Numbered from the stretch's first letter, positions 24,078 to 33,533 are shown. The stretch: 64,000 bases of DNA from Rhodococcus yunnanensis NBRC 103083 (GCF_001895005.1 NZ_BCXH01000014.1:1-64000), one strand, 5' to 3'. Notes: generated by a model from the sequence alone, not told the origin. Numbers and translations: made by a program.

Positions 24078-25732
24078 GCCTGCGTCCTGTCGCGTCGGGT
24101 GAGAATGTAGGTTCGATCGCGTCCGATGAACCACAGATCTTCGGTGCCGATTGCCACGTCGCCGTAGCGCCAGGGGATCTCGGCTGCACCGAAAGACCCG
24201 ACGTCGAGTGCGTGCTTGTATCCCGGACGAAGCTCGTTGGCGAACGATTCCTGTTTGCCCATGAGATGCCCGACGTTGCGGCGCCGGTAGATCGTGTTGA
24301 AATCTGTTTCCTCGCCGAGCATTCCGATCTCGATCATGCGGGGGAGATGCGGAGCCAGGAACTGCAGCGTTCCCTCGTGCACGTCCTCGCAGACGACGCC
24401 GGGGCGCAGCTGGCCGATGATGCCTTCCCTGACGACCGTGAAGAAGAACTCGTACGCTTCCTTGGCGGCGGGCGTACGCGGCAGGGAACGCGCCATGTCG
24501 GATGTTGCGACGACGACGCCGTCGATGGTCACCTGAACCCCTGCATCGAGCTGGATGCATGTGGTGTCACCGTCGATCGGGAAGTCGACGGGAGGGCCGG
24601 GGAACAGCATGCGGTTCGAGGAGTGCAGATTGGTGAAGTACGGTTCGACGTCGAACTCGATGGAGTTGTCGCTGGTGAACTTGTCGATGAAGTCGACGTA
24701 GCGGCCGTAGATGTCGAGCTCGGTGAACTCGGTTCCCGCCTCGATTTCTTGTTCGGCCCAGGACAGCGCTTCCTCGATCGCGTACACGCTCGTTCTGGCC
24801 GCGATCACCTGGAACGGGAGGTCTTCGTGATCGCGGATGTCACGCCAGTGTCCGAGATCGGTCGTAGCAGCGGTCAGGCTCAGACCCGCATCGGTGAGTT
24901 GCCCGGCGACACCGACAGAGATGAATTCTTCTTCGATACCGATCCGCCCGCCCGGCACCAGCGCAGCGACGGCCTCACCGAGCGACGTGTAGTCGCCGAC
25001 GGCATCGCCATAGCGGCCCCCATCACCGGTGGTCACCACGAAAACTTCGTCGCTACCCGGCACCCATACCGCGACGTCACCGTTGCCGGACAGGCCGGTG
25101 ACCTCGGAGAAGTTCGGAGGTGCTGTCAGCACTAGTCCATCGATATTTCGTTCGGCAGCAATGGATTCCAGGCCCGAGAATCTGGTGTCTTCGGCGCCGA
25201 AGTTCTCGCTCAGGCCCTGCAGATGTGGAATGTCTGCGACCAGATCGGCAGCGGCCACAGCGCCGCGTCGACGCCACTCGGTGAATCGACTGACGACGTC
25301 CACCGTCGAAACAGCATGAACACGAACAGGACTCGGATCGATCGGTTCGACGGACACCGTCAGGCTCTCGGCGAGCGTCAGCTGGTGGCTGTACACCACG
25401 TCGGCGTCGAGCAGCACCGTGTCACCGTCAGCCAGTTCCTGTACCAATGCCGTCAGAGTCTGCGCGACGACGACATCGGCGATCGGGCGCGGATCGATTG
25501 TCACCCACGGGGCGTAGAACCGAATGCGTTCGGATGGAACGCCGGCCGACAGTACGTTGCCTTGTTCCTGTTGCCGGACCAGCAGGGTGAGGTCAGCTCC
25601 GTCACGCGATGCGATCAGCGGCGTGACCAGTGGATGAGAGTCCAGCCGGATGGCAGAGAACAACAGACTCTTGTGCGGGTGCAGGCCGAATTCGTCGGCG
25701 AGGGTGTCGAGATGTGCGGATAGCCGCAACAT
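24074..25732 (-). CDS. M24 (pita-bread fold) metallopeptidase-like protein
   Basis: A 552-residue protein, longer than the usual 370-400. The C-terminal 250 residues are the M24 pita-bread domain: QLDAGVQVTIDG and ATSDMARSLP hold the first two metal Asp, VGHLMGKQES the His, with Glu ligands expected near the end (LDVGSF and FIGRDR regions are aberrant). The N-terminal 300 residues look like two creatinase-type alpha/beta domains. M24 members cleave Xaa-Pro peptides, creatine or ectoine derivatives. Linked to an importer and RidA, it likely hydrolyses an imported C-N compound. Whether all five metal ligands are present needs an alignment. Confidence 0.7.
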   Translation of the reverse strand: MLRLSAHLDTLADEFGLHPHKSLLFSAIRLDSHPLVTPLIASRDGADLTLLVRQQEQGNVLSAGVPSERIRFYAPWVTIDPRPIADVVVAQTLTALVQELADGDTVLLDADVVYSHQLTLAESLTVSVEPIDPSPVRVHAVSTVDVVSRFTEWRRRGAVAAADLVADIPHLQGLSENFGAEDTRFSGLESIAAERNIDGLVLTAPPNFSEVTGLSGNGDVAVWVPGSDEVFVVTTGDGGRYGDAVGDYTSLGEAVAALVPGGRIGIEEEFISVGVAGQLTDAGLSLTAATTDLGHWRDIRDHEDLPFQVIAARTSVYAIEEALSWAEQEIEAGTEFTELDIYGRYVDFIDKFTSDNSIEFDVEPYFTNLHSSNRMLFPGPPVDFPIDGDTTCIQLDAGVQVTIDGVVVATSDMARSLPRTPAAKEAYEFFFTVVREGIIGQLRPGVVCEDVHEGTLQFLAPHLPRMIEIGMLGEETDFNTIYRRRNVGHLMGKQESFANELRPGYKHALDVGSFGAAEIPWRYGDVAIGTEDLWFIGRDRTYILTRRDRTQA

Positions 25733-25765
25733 GGATACTCCTGTCGTTGGAAAAGTGTTCGGGGG

Positions 25766-26539
25766 TCAGCTGATACCTGCGGTGACCCCGATGTGGGATT
25801 CGACTTCACTGACGTAGTCGGCGAAGACGGGCGAATAGCGGTGTTCTTTGCTGCGTGGCCTGGGCAGGTCGATGGTGATGTCGGCGATGATGCGGCCAGG
25901 GCGATCGCCGACGACAACTACGCGGTCGCCCAACCAGACGGCTTCCGAGATGCTGTGCGTCACGAAAACGACGCTGCAGCCTGCCTTGTGCCAGATGCGC
26001 TGGATCTCGAAGTTCATGGTGTCGCGGGTCATCGCGTCGAGCGCGCCGAAGGGTTCGTCCATCAGGAGCAATTCCGGATCCGAGACCAAAGCCCGACAGA
26101 TTGCCACTCGCTGCTGCATGCCACCCGAGAGCTCGTACGAGTACCGCTTGGCCTTGTCCTCCAGACCGACCATCTCCAGCAGCTCGAGCGCTCTGGCCTT
26201 GGATGCGTGATCGCGAGTGCCGCGGAACTCGAGAGGTAGTAGGACGTTGTCGAGGTTGTTGCGCCACGGAAGAAGGACCGGGCTCTGAAACACCATGCCG
26301 ATTTCCTCGACGCCCGCGGCGATCGGGGCACCCTTGATGAGCACTTCGCCCTCGGTTGTGGCCTGCAGTCCCGAAATGGTTTTCAGCAGTGTCGTCTTGC
26401 CGCTACCGGATTGACCGACGATGGAGACGAATTGGCCGTGCTCGACGTCGAAGTCCACGCCGCGCAGCACTGCGTTGGTATCGCCGTCGCGCGATCGGAA
26501 GGACACGCCGACGTTGTTCACTTCAACTGCCTTGTTCAT
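25766..26539 (-). CDS. ABC transporter ATP-binding protein (SsuB/TauB type)
   Basis: A 257-residue ATPase. Walker A is GQSGSGKTT (residues 42-50), the signature is LSGGMQQR near 140, and Walker B with catalytic Glu is LLLMDEPFGALD, followed by the switch His in VFVTHS. It belongs to the nitrate/sulfonate/taurine group. With the permease at 27606 and the binding protein at 26565 it makes a complete importer on one operon. Confidence 0.9.
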   Translation of the reverse strand: MNKAVEVNNVGVSFRSRDGDTNAVLRGVDFDVEHGQFVSIVGQSGSGKTTLLKTISGLQATTEGEVLIKGAPIAAGVEEIGMVFQSPVLLPWRNNLDNVLLPLEFRGTRDHASKARALELLEMVGLEDKAKRYSYELSGGMQQRVAICRALVSDPELLLMDEPFGALDAMTRDTMNFEIQRIWHKAGCSVVFVTHSISEAVWLGDRVVVVGDRPGRIIADITIDLPRPRSKEHRYSPVFADYVSEVESHIGVTAGIS

Positions 26540-26564
26540 TGCTTACTCCCAGTCGGGTAGGCGG

Positions 26565-27584
26565 TCATGGTGCGGAGATGTCGCCGGTGGGCAGCGGGTC
26601 GATGTAGTCGTTGCTGTAAACCTGTGCGGGGGTCAGCGTCGAGTTCGGGTCGAGGCCGAGGAATTCGCGTGACACGTCGAGCATCTGTTGCACGCCTTCG
26701 TCGGTCATGACACCGAACGGTTTCGATTCTTCACCTATGCGGTTGTTGAGGGCGCATTGCTCGTCGAGCGCGAGCACGACGGTGCTGGTTTCGTACCCTT
26801 GGACCTCTTTGTGGAACGAGTCGGCGGCTGCTTCCGGGTTCTCGCAGGACCACAGGTATGCCCGCTGCAGTGCTCTGTTGAACCTCGTGACCTTGTCCGG
26901 GTTGTTCTTCAACTCCTCGTTGGAAAAGATGATCCCGTTCCCGTACAGGTCGATACCGAGGTCGGACCACTTCAACACCACAGGCACTTTTCCGAGCGAG
27001 TCGATCGCAGGCCCGTCCGAGACCGACAGAGCCAAGTTCGCATCCCACTGGCCCGAGACCAATCCTGGAATCTTCGCACTGCTGGCCGCATGAATGACGT
27101 CGACGTCGCGATCCGTGAGACCCAATTTGCTCAACGCGTACGGCCACATGGCTGTCATTGCGCCTGCGCCCTCGGTGGCGATGGTCTTGCCGGGCAGGTC
27201 GTCCCAGTCGTGAATGTCGCCGTCCGACATCCCCACTACGGCGTATGCCGATCGGGCCTGCAGGAGGTCGACTTGCGTCACCTGAGCGCCGCGACCTTGG
27301 TTGAGCACGGTGACACCGAAATCGGCCCACCCCGCGTCGACCTTGCCGGTGTCCACTGCTGCGACCGTGTTCCCCGAACCGGATCCAGGCATGACGGTGA
27401 CATCGAGCCCCTCCGCGTCGAAGAACCCTCGGTCCACGGCTGCGAAGAAGGGTGCGTGCTTGGGCAGATATCCGACGTCGACCATCAGTGACATCGAGTT
27501 TTCGGAACCTGTTGTGCTGCAGGCAGTCAGCGGGGCGAGCAGGGCTGCGGCGACCAGAACTGGCAGCACTCGGATCTTACGCAT
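26565..27584 (-). CDS. ABC transporter substrate-binding lipoprotein (NMT1/SsuA type)
   Basis: A 339-residue lipoprotein. The signal peptide ends in the lipobox LTAC (Cys22). MVDVGYLPKHAPFFAAVDRG is the NMT1/THI5-like opening, and GKTIATEGAGAM the second-lobe hinge region. Relatives bind thiamine precursors, taurine, alkyl sulfonates, nitrate or other small nitrogen and sulfur compounds. It lies between the permease and ATPase genes with short gaps. The ligand cannot be read from the sequence. Confidence 0.88.
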   Translation of the reverse strand: MRKIRVLPVLVAAALLAPLTACSTTGSENSMSLMVDVGYLPKHAPFFAAVDRGFFDAEGLDVTVMPGSGSGNTVAAVDTGKVDAGWADFGVTVLNQGRGAQVTQVDLLQARSAYAVVGMSDGDIHDWDDLPGKTIATEGAGAMTAMWPYALSKLGLTDRDVDVIHAASSAKIPGLVSGQWDANLALSVSDGPAIDSLGKVPVVLKWSDLGIDLYGNGIIFSNEELKNNPDKVTRFNRALQRAYLWSCENPEAAADSFHKEVQGYETSTVVLALDEQCALNNRIGEESKPFGVMTDEGVQQMLDVSREFLGLDPNSTLTPAQVYSNDYIDPLPTGDISAP

Positions 27585-27605
27585 GGTGGTCTCCAGGATG
27601 ATTGA

Positions 27606-28460
27606 TCATTTCGCGTGGGACTTCCATGGCATGAGCTTCTTGCCGGTGAAATCGACGACGAAGAACAGGACGAGTGCGATCGCGGCGAGTACGAAGAATG
27701 CCGCGAACATCGCGGCCAGATCCACCTGACTGTTGGCGAGCATGATGACGTAACCCAGGCCCTTCGAGCCTGCGATGAACTCGCCGACGACGGCACCGCC
27801 CACCGCGAGCGAGATGGAGATCTTGGCACCGGAGAAGATCGACGGCAGCGCGTAGATGAACTCGATCTTGGTCAGACGCTTCCACGTCGAGGCCCTGTTG
27901 ATTCGTGCCAGTTCTTTGAGCTCGTGCGGGACAGTGCTGAGGCCGTCGAAGGTATTGATCACCAACGGGAAGAACGCGATTGCCATGGCGACGAACGCTT
28001 TCGACTCGAATCCGAAACCGAACCAGACGATGAACAAGGGCGCGAGTGCGACCTTGGGAATAGTGTCGATCGTGACCAGTGCTGGATACAGAAAGGTCCT
28101 GATCGTCGGTGAATAGTGCAGTAGCGCACCGCACACGACACCGAGCAACGTGCCGCCGACGAAGCCTGCCAAGGCCTCGCCGATCGTGACCCATGCATTC
28201 GTCATGAAATAGTCGAAGCGAGAGAACAATTCAGCAAAAGCGGCGATCGGGCCGACCAGAATGTATTCGGGTGGCCGGGTTACTACTACGGCCAGCTGCC
28301 ACAGGCTCAGCAGGCCGAATATGCCGACAACTGCTTTGATGCCGGTGAGGAGAGAGTCGCGGCGAGGCCACCGCCTGCGGTGCGCGAGAGGTTCTGGTGG
28401 TTCTGTCGTTGCCGGGGGTGTGGCGGCTACGGGGCTTGTCTGCGTCTCAGATGCTGTCAT
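27606..28460 (-). CDS. ABC transporter permease (SsuC/TauC type)
   Basis: A 284-residue inner membrane permease with six predicted spans and the EAA loop (ELARINRASTWKRLTKIEFIYALP). I chose the Met at 28460, which has an AGGA correctly spaced, over the Met two codons earlier and the longer frame. The cytosolic N-terminus is proline-rich. It is the first gene of the leftward operon permease, binding protein, ATPase, M24, RidA. Confidence 0.87.
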   Translation of the reverse strand: MTASETQTSPVAATPPATTEPPEPLAHRRRWPRRDSLLTGIKAVVGIFGLLSLWQLAVVVTRPPEYILVGPIAAFAELFSRFDYFMTNAWVTIGEALAGFVGGTLLGVVCGALLHYSPTIRTFLYPALVTIDTIPKVALAPLFIVWFGFGFESKAFVAMAIAFFPLVINTFDGLSTVPHELKELARINRASTWKRLTKIEFIYALPSIFSGAKISISLAVGGAVVGEFIAGSKGLGYVIMLANSQVDLAAMFAAFFVLAAIALVLFFVVDFTGKKLMPWKSHAK

Positions 28461-28675
28461 GGCCATCCATCCTGGGTGGGGGATTGAAGTCGGTTCTCGA
28501 TTTTCGTCAGCGCACGAACGAAGACGGCTCGCCGCCGAAGTGTTGTGGCTCTCGACAAGCACCAGCGTGCGTCAGGCAATTCGGCTTGCCTGCGCCGCAG
28601 GGGTTGTGCGTCGGCTCCCGATTGCGCGGTCGGGAGCGAGTCGTTCAGTGGCTACTGCGTCCACGTGAACAGCTT

Positions 28676-28691
28676 TTCACCGTTTGGTGAA
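28676..28691. promoter_or_regulatory. Inverted repeat upstream of the importer operon
   Basis: TTCACC-GTTT-GGTGAA is a perfect inverted repeat, preceded by another GTGAA (28665-28669). It lies about 215 bp upstream of the permease start, within the 490-bp region 28461-28949, which has no gene I can support. Confidence 0.4.
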
Positions 28692-28906
28692 CTAGGCGAA
28701 CCGTACAACGTGATCGTCGACACGTCCAGAGAACGCTAGCGGTGAGCCCGGGGCGTATTTCTACTCGCGACTGCCGAATGGGGCCCGACCTGCCTCTATA
28801 CCGGAGTTGAATGGATCCATGCGAAAAATCGGGTGAGATGCCCGTGCCGAGAAGGCGAGGTCGACGCGCGTGCCGGCACGCTGTCGGGCACGGCGTGGTT
28901 CACTGT

Positions 28907-28922
28907 TCGGTATACATACCGA
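28907..28922. promoter_or_regulatory. Palindromic operator upstream of the TetR gene
   Basis: TCGGTATACATACCGA is a 16-bp inverted repeat (7-bp arms, AC centre), 28 bp upstream of the ATG at 28950. It is probably bound by that TetR; the divergent importer operon could be co-regulated. Confidence 0.6.
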
Positions 28923-28949
28923 GCGTAGAAAGTCAGGGGTTCGATTTCG

Positions 28950-29597
28950 ATGTCGACAGCGTCCGAGGTAAGCGGCCGCCGCGGAGCACGTGGCGGCGAC
29001 GTGCGCGGGAACATCCTCGCAGTGTCCATGGCCGAGTTCGCGGCCAAAGGTTTCACCGGTGCCAGGATGGACGACATCGCACTGCGAACGAATACGACGA
29101 AGAAGATGATCTATTACTACTTCGGCGACAAACAAGGCCTGTACAGAGCGGTTCTCGAGAGTGCGATCGTCAGCATCCGAGCCGAAGAACAACGTGTGCA
29201 TGTCGACGAGCTCGATCCTGTCGATGCACTTCGACGCGTGGTCGAGCTGACGTTCGACTACCACGAGCAGAATCCGGATTTCGTCCGTTTGATGGCGAAC
29301 GAGAACACGCACAGGGCGTTCTACCTGGGGCAGTCGAGCGAGCGAAGTGAGTTGGCGGGGCCGGCGCTGGACCTGCTGTCCGACATCTTGCAACGTGGCC
29401 GTGAATCAGGTGTGTTCAAAGAAGGTATCGACGCCGTAGATCTTCACTTCACGATCACCAGCTTCAGCTTCTTTCGCATCTCCAACCAGTACACCTTCGA
29501 CTGGTTGTTCCAGTTCGACCCCGTTGCGCCCGAGAATCGAGAACGTCTGCGAAAAATTCTGACCGACATGGTCATCGGATACGCGACACTCATGTGA
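28950..29597 (+). CDS. TetR-family transcriptional regulator
   Basis: A 215-residue TetR protein. The HTH lies at residues 18-66 (NILAVSMAEFAAKGFTGARM, DDIALRTNTTKKMIYYYFGDK). The C-terminal domain begins EEQRVHVDELDPVDALRR and matches the TetR_C group found with catabolic genes. It is divergent from the ABC importer operon, which it may control through the palindrome at 28907-28922, and is followed by a second TetR-type gene 130 bp on. Confidence 0.85.
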   Translation: MSTASEVSGRRGARGGDVRGNILAVSMAEFAAKGFTGARMDDIALRTNTTKKMIYYYFGDKQGLYRAVLESAIVSIRAEEQRVHVDELDPVDALRRVVELTFDYHEQNPDFVRLMANENTHRAFYLGQSSERSELAGPALDLLSDILQRGRESGVFKEGIDAVDLHFTITSFSFFRISNQYTFDWLFQFDPVAPENRERLRKILTDMVIGYATLM

Positions 29598-29727
29598 TCC
29601 TGTCGGGCAAGACCACCATGGAATCCGACGTCCTGAGGCCACGGCGATCCGCTATGCTGGGCCTGCTCGCTCGTAGTCCCGCAGAATCCAGTGAACGAAC
29701 ATATGAACCGAGACCGAATTCACCACT

Positions 29728-31008
29728 ATGACCTCTGAGCCCTCGAGCTCCGAAAATCGGCCTGCATCGTCGCGCGCACAAGAGATTCTGGCGATCAGCG
29801 CGGCCCTTTTCGAGAGGCGCGGCTACTCTGCCACCACGATCACCGACATAGCCGATGCGGCCGGCGTGCTCTCTGGAAGTCTCTACCACCATTTCGCATC
29901 CAAGGACGCGATTGCGGTCGCCCTTCTGGAAGCGCTCGACAACGATCTTGCCGCCGTGGCGCACAAGGCCCTCGCCGTCGATGTCGCGTCGTTGGATCCC
30001 GATCGGGCTCGCGCCCATCTTCGTGATCTGACCGAAGCGGTGGTCGACACCAACCTCCGTCACGCAGCCGCCGTACGGCTGCGAGCGTACAACGCACCAC
30101 TGGTGGCAGGGCCCGCCCTGCGGCTTGCCGTTCGCTCCGATTCCACGATGCTCACCCGCGCGTGGTCCCTGGCTCTCGATGCCGCCTTTCGCGACTCCGA
30201 CGACCGGCACCGCCGCACTGACTTGATGCAGTTCACTTTCCAAAGGCTCACCCTCACTGCACGACTGGAGGATCCATACAGCACCGACTCTTCGGTGATC
30301 GCGAACCAGATATACGACGTGCTCGTCAACGGACTTCTGGTGACCGCGCCGGCTGATTCCGTCCTCGACGCCTCCGCTGCTCGCAGACAAGCGGATAAGG
30401 CAATCGCTGTGTGGCGCAAGTCCGCTGCCGTCGTCAGCGACGACAAGGAGCGGATACTTGCGGCGGCACGCAGCGAATTCGCTCGGCACGGATACGATGC
30501 GAGCACCATCCGCGGGATCGCCGAGGCTGCGGGAATAACGATGGGCACTCTGTACCGCCGCACCGAATCCAAGGAAGCAATCCTGCGGGAAATACTGCAG
30601 CGCTACTCGGATCATCTCGACGACGCCGTCCTCGGACTCCTCTCGGATGTCACGTCCGTCGTCGAATCGTTGGATGCGCTGGCGCGTCTGTTCGTGCACG
30701 CGTCTCGCCGATTCTCGGACGAAGCCGAGATCGTGAAACTCAACTGGAATGCGCACAAGGACGAGACGGACCCGTTCCACGATTATGTTCGCAGCACGGT
30801 CGAACGAAGCCAGTTGCTGGAGAGCGTGATCGCTGCAGGTATTCGCGAGGGCAGCGTGCGTGGGACGGGCACCGCAGAAAACATCACGCCGCACTTTCGG
30901 CAGATCATGTGGTTGCCCTACCAGACGTTTGCACGAACGAGCGAACGGACAGCACACGCTTTCATCCGCCGCGAAATTCTCGGCGGTACCGGCCGGAAAG
31001 CCCTGTAA
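29728..31008 (+). CDS. Double TetR regulator (two HTH-ligand modules in one chain)
   Basis: A 426-residue protein, twice the normal TetR length. Residues 16-63 form one HTH (AQEILAISAALFERRGYSAT, GSLYHHFASKDAI) and residues 228-276 a second (RILAAARSEFARHGYDASTI, GTLYRRTESKEAI), each followed by about 140 residues of helical ligand domain. The halves are diverged, so it is an old fusion, not a recent tandem copy. A single chain would bind DNA as a pseudo-dimer or bridge two sites. No ribosome binding site is seen before ATG 29728. It converges on the SDR at 31014 with five bases between. Confidence 0.82.
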   Translation: MTSEPSSSENRPASSRAQEILAISAALFERRGYSATTITDIADAAGVLSGSLYHHFASKDAIAVALLEALDNDLAAVAHKALAVDVASLDPDRARAHLRDLTEAVVDTNLRHAAAVRLRAYNAPLVAGPALRLAVRSDSTMLTRAWSLALDAAFRDSDDRHRRTDLMQFTFQRLTLTARLEDPYSTDSSVIANQIYDVLVNGLLVTAPADSVLDASAARRQADKAIAVWRKSAAVVSDDKERILAAARSEFARHGYDASTIRGIAEAAGITMGTLYRRTESKEAILREILQRYSDHLDDAVLGLLSDVTSVVESLDALARLFVHASRRFSDEAEIVKLNWNAHKDETDPFHDYVRSTVERSQLLESVIAAGIREGSVRGTGTAENITPHFRQIMWLPYQTFARTSERTAHAFIRREILGGTGRKAL

Positions 31009-31013
31009 CAGGC

Positions 31014-31793
31014 TCAGTTCGGCATGATCGAACCGGCATCGACGACGATCGACTGGCCGGTGATCATCTTGCCTGCATCCGATGCCAGGAACAACGCCAG
31101 GTTGGCAACGTCCTCAGCGGTGCTCCACTTCTTGAGGGCCGTACCCTCCACGTTGAGGGCATACTGCTCGTCGTAGGTATTGCCCTGCTCTGCAGCGATT
31201 CTTCCTATGTAATTACGCAGGAGTTCGGTGTCGATGGCCCCGGGCACGATGCAATTGCAGCGCACCCCGTAGGAACCCGCTTCACTGGCAACCACTTTGG
31301 TGAATGCGCGCAGCGCAGCCTTCGCAGACACGTAGTGGCTCTTGCGATGGACCGCTTTGTACCCGGCCGTCGACGAGAAGTTGATGATGGCACCGGACCG
31401 CCGCTCGAGCATCGACCTGTTGAGGACTTCTCTGCTGCACAACATCGCACCGGTCAGGTCGATGCCGATCGTCTGGTTCCAGTTCTCCAGAGTCTGCTCC
31501 CAGATGTACTTGTCGGTGCCGGGCGACGCCGCATTGTTCATCATGATGTCGACTTTGCCCCAGCGACTCATGGCAGCATCGACCATGGCTGCGACGTCTT
31601 CTTCGCTTGTCACGTCGGCGCGGATGGCGACAGCGTTGTCGCCGATCGCAGCTGCCGCCTTCTCGACGAGTTCGAGCCTGCGCGCCGCGACGACGACCTT
31701 TGCGCCTTCGTCCGCCAGCATCTTGGCCATCACAGGACCGAGTCCCGTGCTTGCACCGGTGACGATCGCAACCTTGTCGGTGAAACGCCCCAT
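31014..31793 (-). CDS. SDR-family oxidoreductase
   Basis: A 259-residue classical short-chain dehydrogenase. TGASTGLG (residues 13-20), NNAASP in place of NNAG, Ser in NFSSTAG, and catalytic Tyr and Lys in YVSAKAA are present. VVDAGSIMPN is the C-terminus. AARRLE after beta-2 suggests NADP(H). It lies 64 bp downstream of a SnoaL gene and near an F420-type oxidoreductase on the same strand, a likely small catabolic operon with unknown substrate. Confidence 0.85.
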   Translation of the reverse strand: MGRFTDKVAIVTGASTGLGPVMAKMLADEGAKVVVAARRLELVEKAAAAIGDNAVAIRADVTSEEDVAAMVDAAMSRWGKVDIMMNNAASPGTDKYIWEQTLENWNQTIGIDLTGAMLCSREVLNRSMLERRSGAIINFSSTAGYKAVHRKSHYVSAKAALRAFTKVVASEAGSYGVRCNCIVPGAIDTELLRNYIGRIAAEQGNTYDEQYALNVEGTALKKWSTAEDVANLALFLASDAGKMITGQSIVVDAGSIMPN

Positions 31794-31857
31794 TACCGAT
31801 CCGCCCTTTGGAAGTTCGTCGTTGTGGCGTCGTGATGTCCGAGGGGAAGCGCGGCAC

Positions 31858-32337
31858 TCATACGAGGCCCTTGCGCATGGTGTCGTGGGAATCCTCGGAA
31901 CCGTCGAGGACGCGGTTGAAACGCTCGACGATGCGCCAGCCCTCGGGCGTGCGGGCGAGGGTGAAGTGATTGATGGCCGCGCGCCAGATCATCCATTCCT
32001 CGTCGCGCTTGAGGATGACATAGCTGTAGGCGACTGCCTCTGCGGTGTCACCGTGAAGCGTGATTCTGGGCGTGGCGGTCAGGTGAGAAACGCCGGTGTG
32101 CACGAGGCGCTGATGGGTATCGCTGCTGTACATGTGTTCGATCTGCGCACGGCCGGTCTTGACGAACGTGCCGCCCGGGTTGTAGCTGCCGTTCTCGGTC
32201 CACAGTTCGGACGCGGGTTTGCCCGACGCGCTGTCGACCGCCGGGCCGTAGGTGTTGAGCAAGCGGATTATCTCCAGCTGATCTTCCGCCGCGAGAAGGC
32301 GTTGTTCCAACTCGTCGAGGCGCTCTTCGATACTCAT
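31858..32337 (-). CDS. SnoaL-like (NTF2 fold) protein
   Basis: A 159-residue NTF2-fold protein, starting at ATG 32337 behind GGGAG; the longer frame upstream is not favoured. LEIIRLLNTYGPAVDS and ENGSYNPGG near the start, HTGVSHLTATPRITLHGD and WRAAINHFTLART are typical strands. The coiled N-terminal helix EERLDELEQRLLAAEDQ is shared with other SnoaL proteins in oxidoreductase operons. It lies between the SDR at 31014 and the LLM oxidoreductase and probably acts on the same compound. Confidence 0.75.
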   Translation of the reverse strand: MSIEERLDELEQRLLAAEDQLEIIRLLNTYGPAVDSASGKPASELWTENGSYNPGGTFVKTGRAQIEHMYSSDTHQRLVHTGVSHLTATPRITLHGDTAEAVAYSYVILKRDEEWMIWRAAINHFTLARTPEGWRIVERFNRVLDGSEDSHDTMRKGLV

Positions 32338-32509
32338 CGGTCTCCCTGCTCTGCGAAATTCGATCGATTGCCCGAGCCGGTCACCTCGCTCGGGGCGACT
32401 CTCGACGTGATCACTGCTCGATAATGAACCAAGAACTTGCTCCACTGCGAGACTGTAACAGTAGGTGACCGGTGCCACAAGGATTGGTCTGAGCTGCAGT
32501 TCTCGAGTA

Positions 32510-33364
32510 TCAGCCGTTCACGGCATCGATCAAACGCTGGACGCGTTCGAGGCCCAATTCGGGGGGTTCGACACCGGGCTCCCACGCTTGCATTCGAACC
32601 TCGTCGATGCCCAGATCCTCGAAGCGCTTGATGTCATCAGCGGTGGACGTGGGGGAGATCCGTAGAGCCACGGTCAATGGTTGCTCGGCCCGCTCGCTCG
32701 CCGCACGTACCGCTCGCAACCGGTCCAGCCGGGGTTGCACCGATTCCACCGTGTGGTCCAGTCCGATCCAGCCGTCGCCGACTTCTGCTGCGCGCCTGAG
32801 CGCGCGGGGGCTTTCGCCGCCGACGAGAATCGGTAGCAACGCGCCCTGGGGTGGCTTGGGTTCGAAGTGAACCGGGCGAAACGAGTAGTGCTCACTCTCG
32901 TGACCATAGGTACCCGCGGACCACAAGCCGCGGAGAATATCGATGATCTCGTCGGTCCTCTTGCCGCGTGAGGCGAAGTCCTGACCCACGGCCTCGAACT
33001 CTTCCTCCATCCATCCCACGCCGACGCCGAGCACCGCGCGGCCACGGCTGACGAGATCGAGCGTGCCGACCGCTCGGGCGGTCACATGCGGATCGCGCAG
33101 CGGCAGAATGTAAATGCTGGTGCCGAGTCGCATCGTCGTTGTTGTCGCTGCTGCGGCGCTGAGCAGTACCCATGGGTCGTGGGTAGGAAATCCCGTCGAC
33201 ACCGGCGGGCGGCCGTCCGACTTGTAGGGATAGGTGGTGTCGATGGACACCGGCCATGCCAGGTGCTCGGGCACCCATCCAGCCGCTACGCCGATCTGCT
33301 CGGCCGACCTGGCGAACTCCGGGACATCTGCCGCATCGACGGCGAGCGGGATTCCGAACTGCAT
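32510..33364 (-). CDS. LLM-class F420-dependent oxidoreductase
   Basis: A 284-residue luciferase-like monooxygenase fold protein. WVPEHLAWP, LRLGTSIYILPLRDPHVTARAVGTLD (cited in part) and GRAVLGVGVGWMEEEFEAVG are the F420-binding landmarks of the actinobacterial subgroup (TIGR03619-like). It would transfer hydride between reduced F420 and an unknown substrate. It is the first gene of the leftward set followed by SnoaL and SDR. The upstream region (33365-33505) is unusually AT-rich and probably holds the promoter. Confidence 0.83.
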   Translation of the reverse strand: MQFGIPLAVDAADVPEFARSAEQIGVAAGWVPEHLAWPVSIDTTYPYKSDGRPPVSTGFPTHDPWVLLSAAAATTTTMRLGTSIYILPLRDPHVTARAVGTLDLVSRGRAVLGVGVGWMEEEFEAVGQDFASRGKRTDEIIDILRGLWSAGTYGHESEHYSFRPVHFEPKPPQGALLPILVGGESPRALRRAAEVGDGWIGLDHTVESVQPRLDRLRAVRAASERAEQPLTVALRISPTSTADDIKRFEDLGIDEVRMQAWEPGVEPPELGLERVQRLIDAVNG

Positions 33365-33505
33365 CTGATTCCTCTTCCTCGACGCCGTGGCCGACGCTGA
33401 TACACGCGCATCTCTTCAATATTTATACCTTCTAATTATTTTTACCATAAGGGTTTGGATCGTCCGGATACCGATCGGACATGTTGCCTCCAATAGGAGC
33501 ATTAA

Positions 33506-33533
33506 TCTCCGAACGGAGAGGTACCGTCCGTTC
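33506..33533. promoter_or_regulatory. Putative operator with TCTCCGAACGGAGA palindrome
   Basis: TCTCCGAACGGAGA (33506-33519) is a perfect 14-bp inverted repeat; TCCGTTC (33527-33533) adds a further half-site. The core TCCGAACGGA is the reverse complement of the TCCGTTCGGA found at 35625 and 45797. It lies in the 254-bp gap before the aldo-keto reductase, with an AT-rich stretch at 33419-33452. Confidence 0.6.

Noticed and set aside
24212..25135. A 307-codon plus-strand frame over the M24 gene
   Set aside because: It is a shadow of the M24 coding frame, with no family features.
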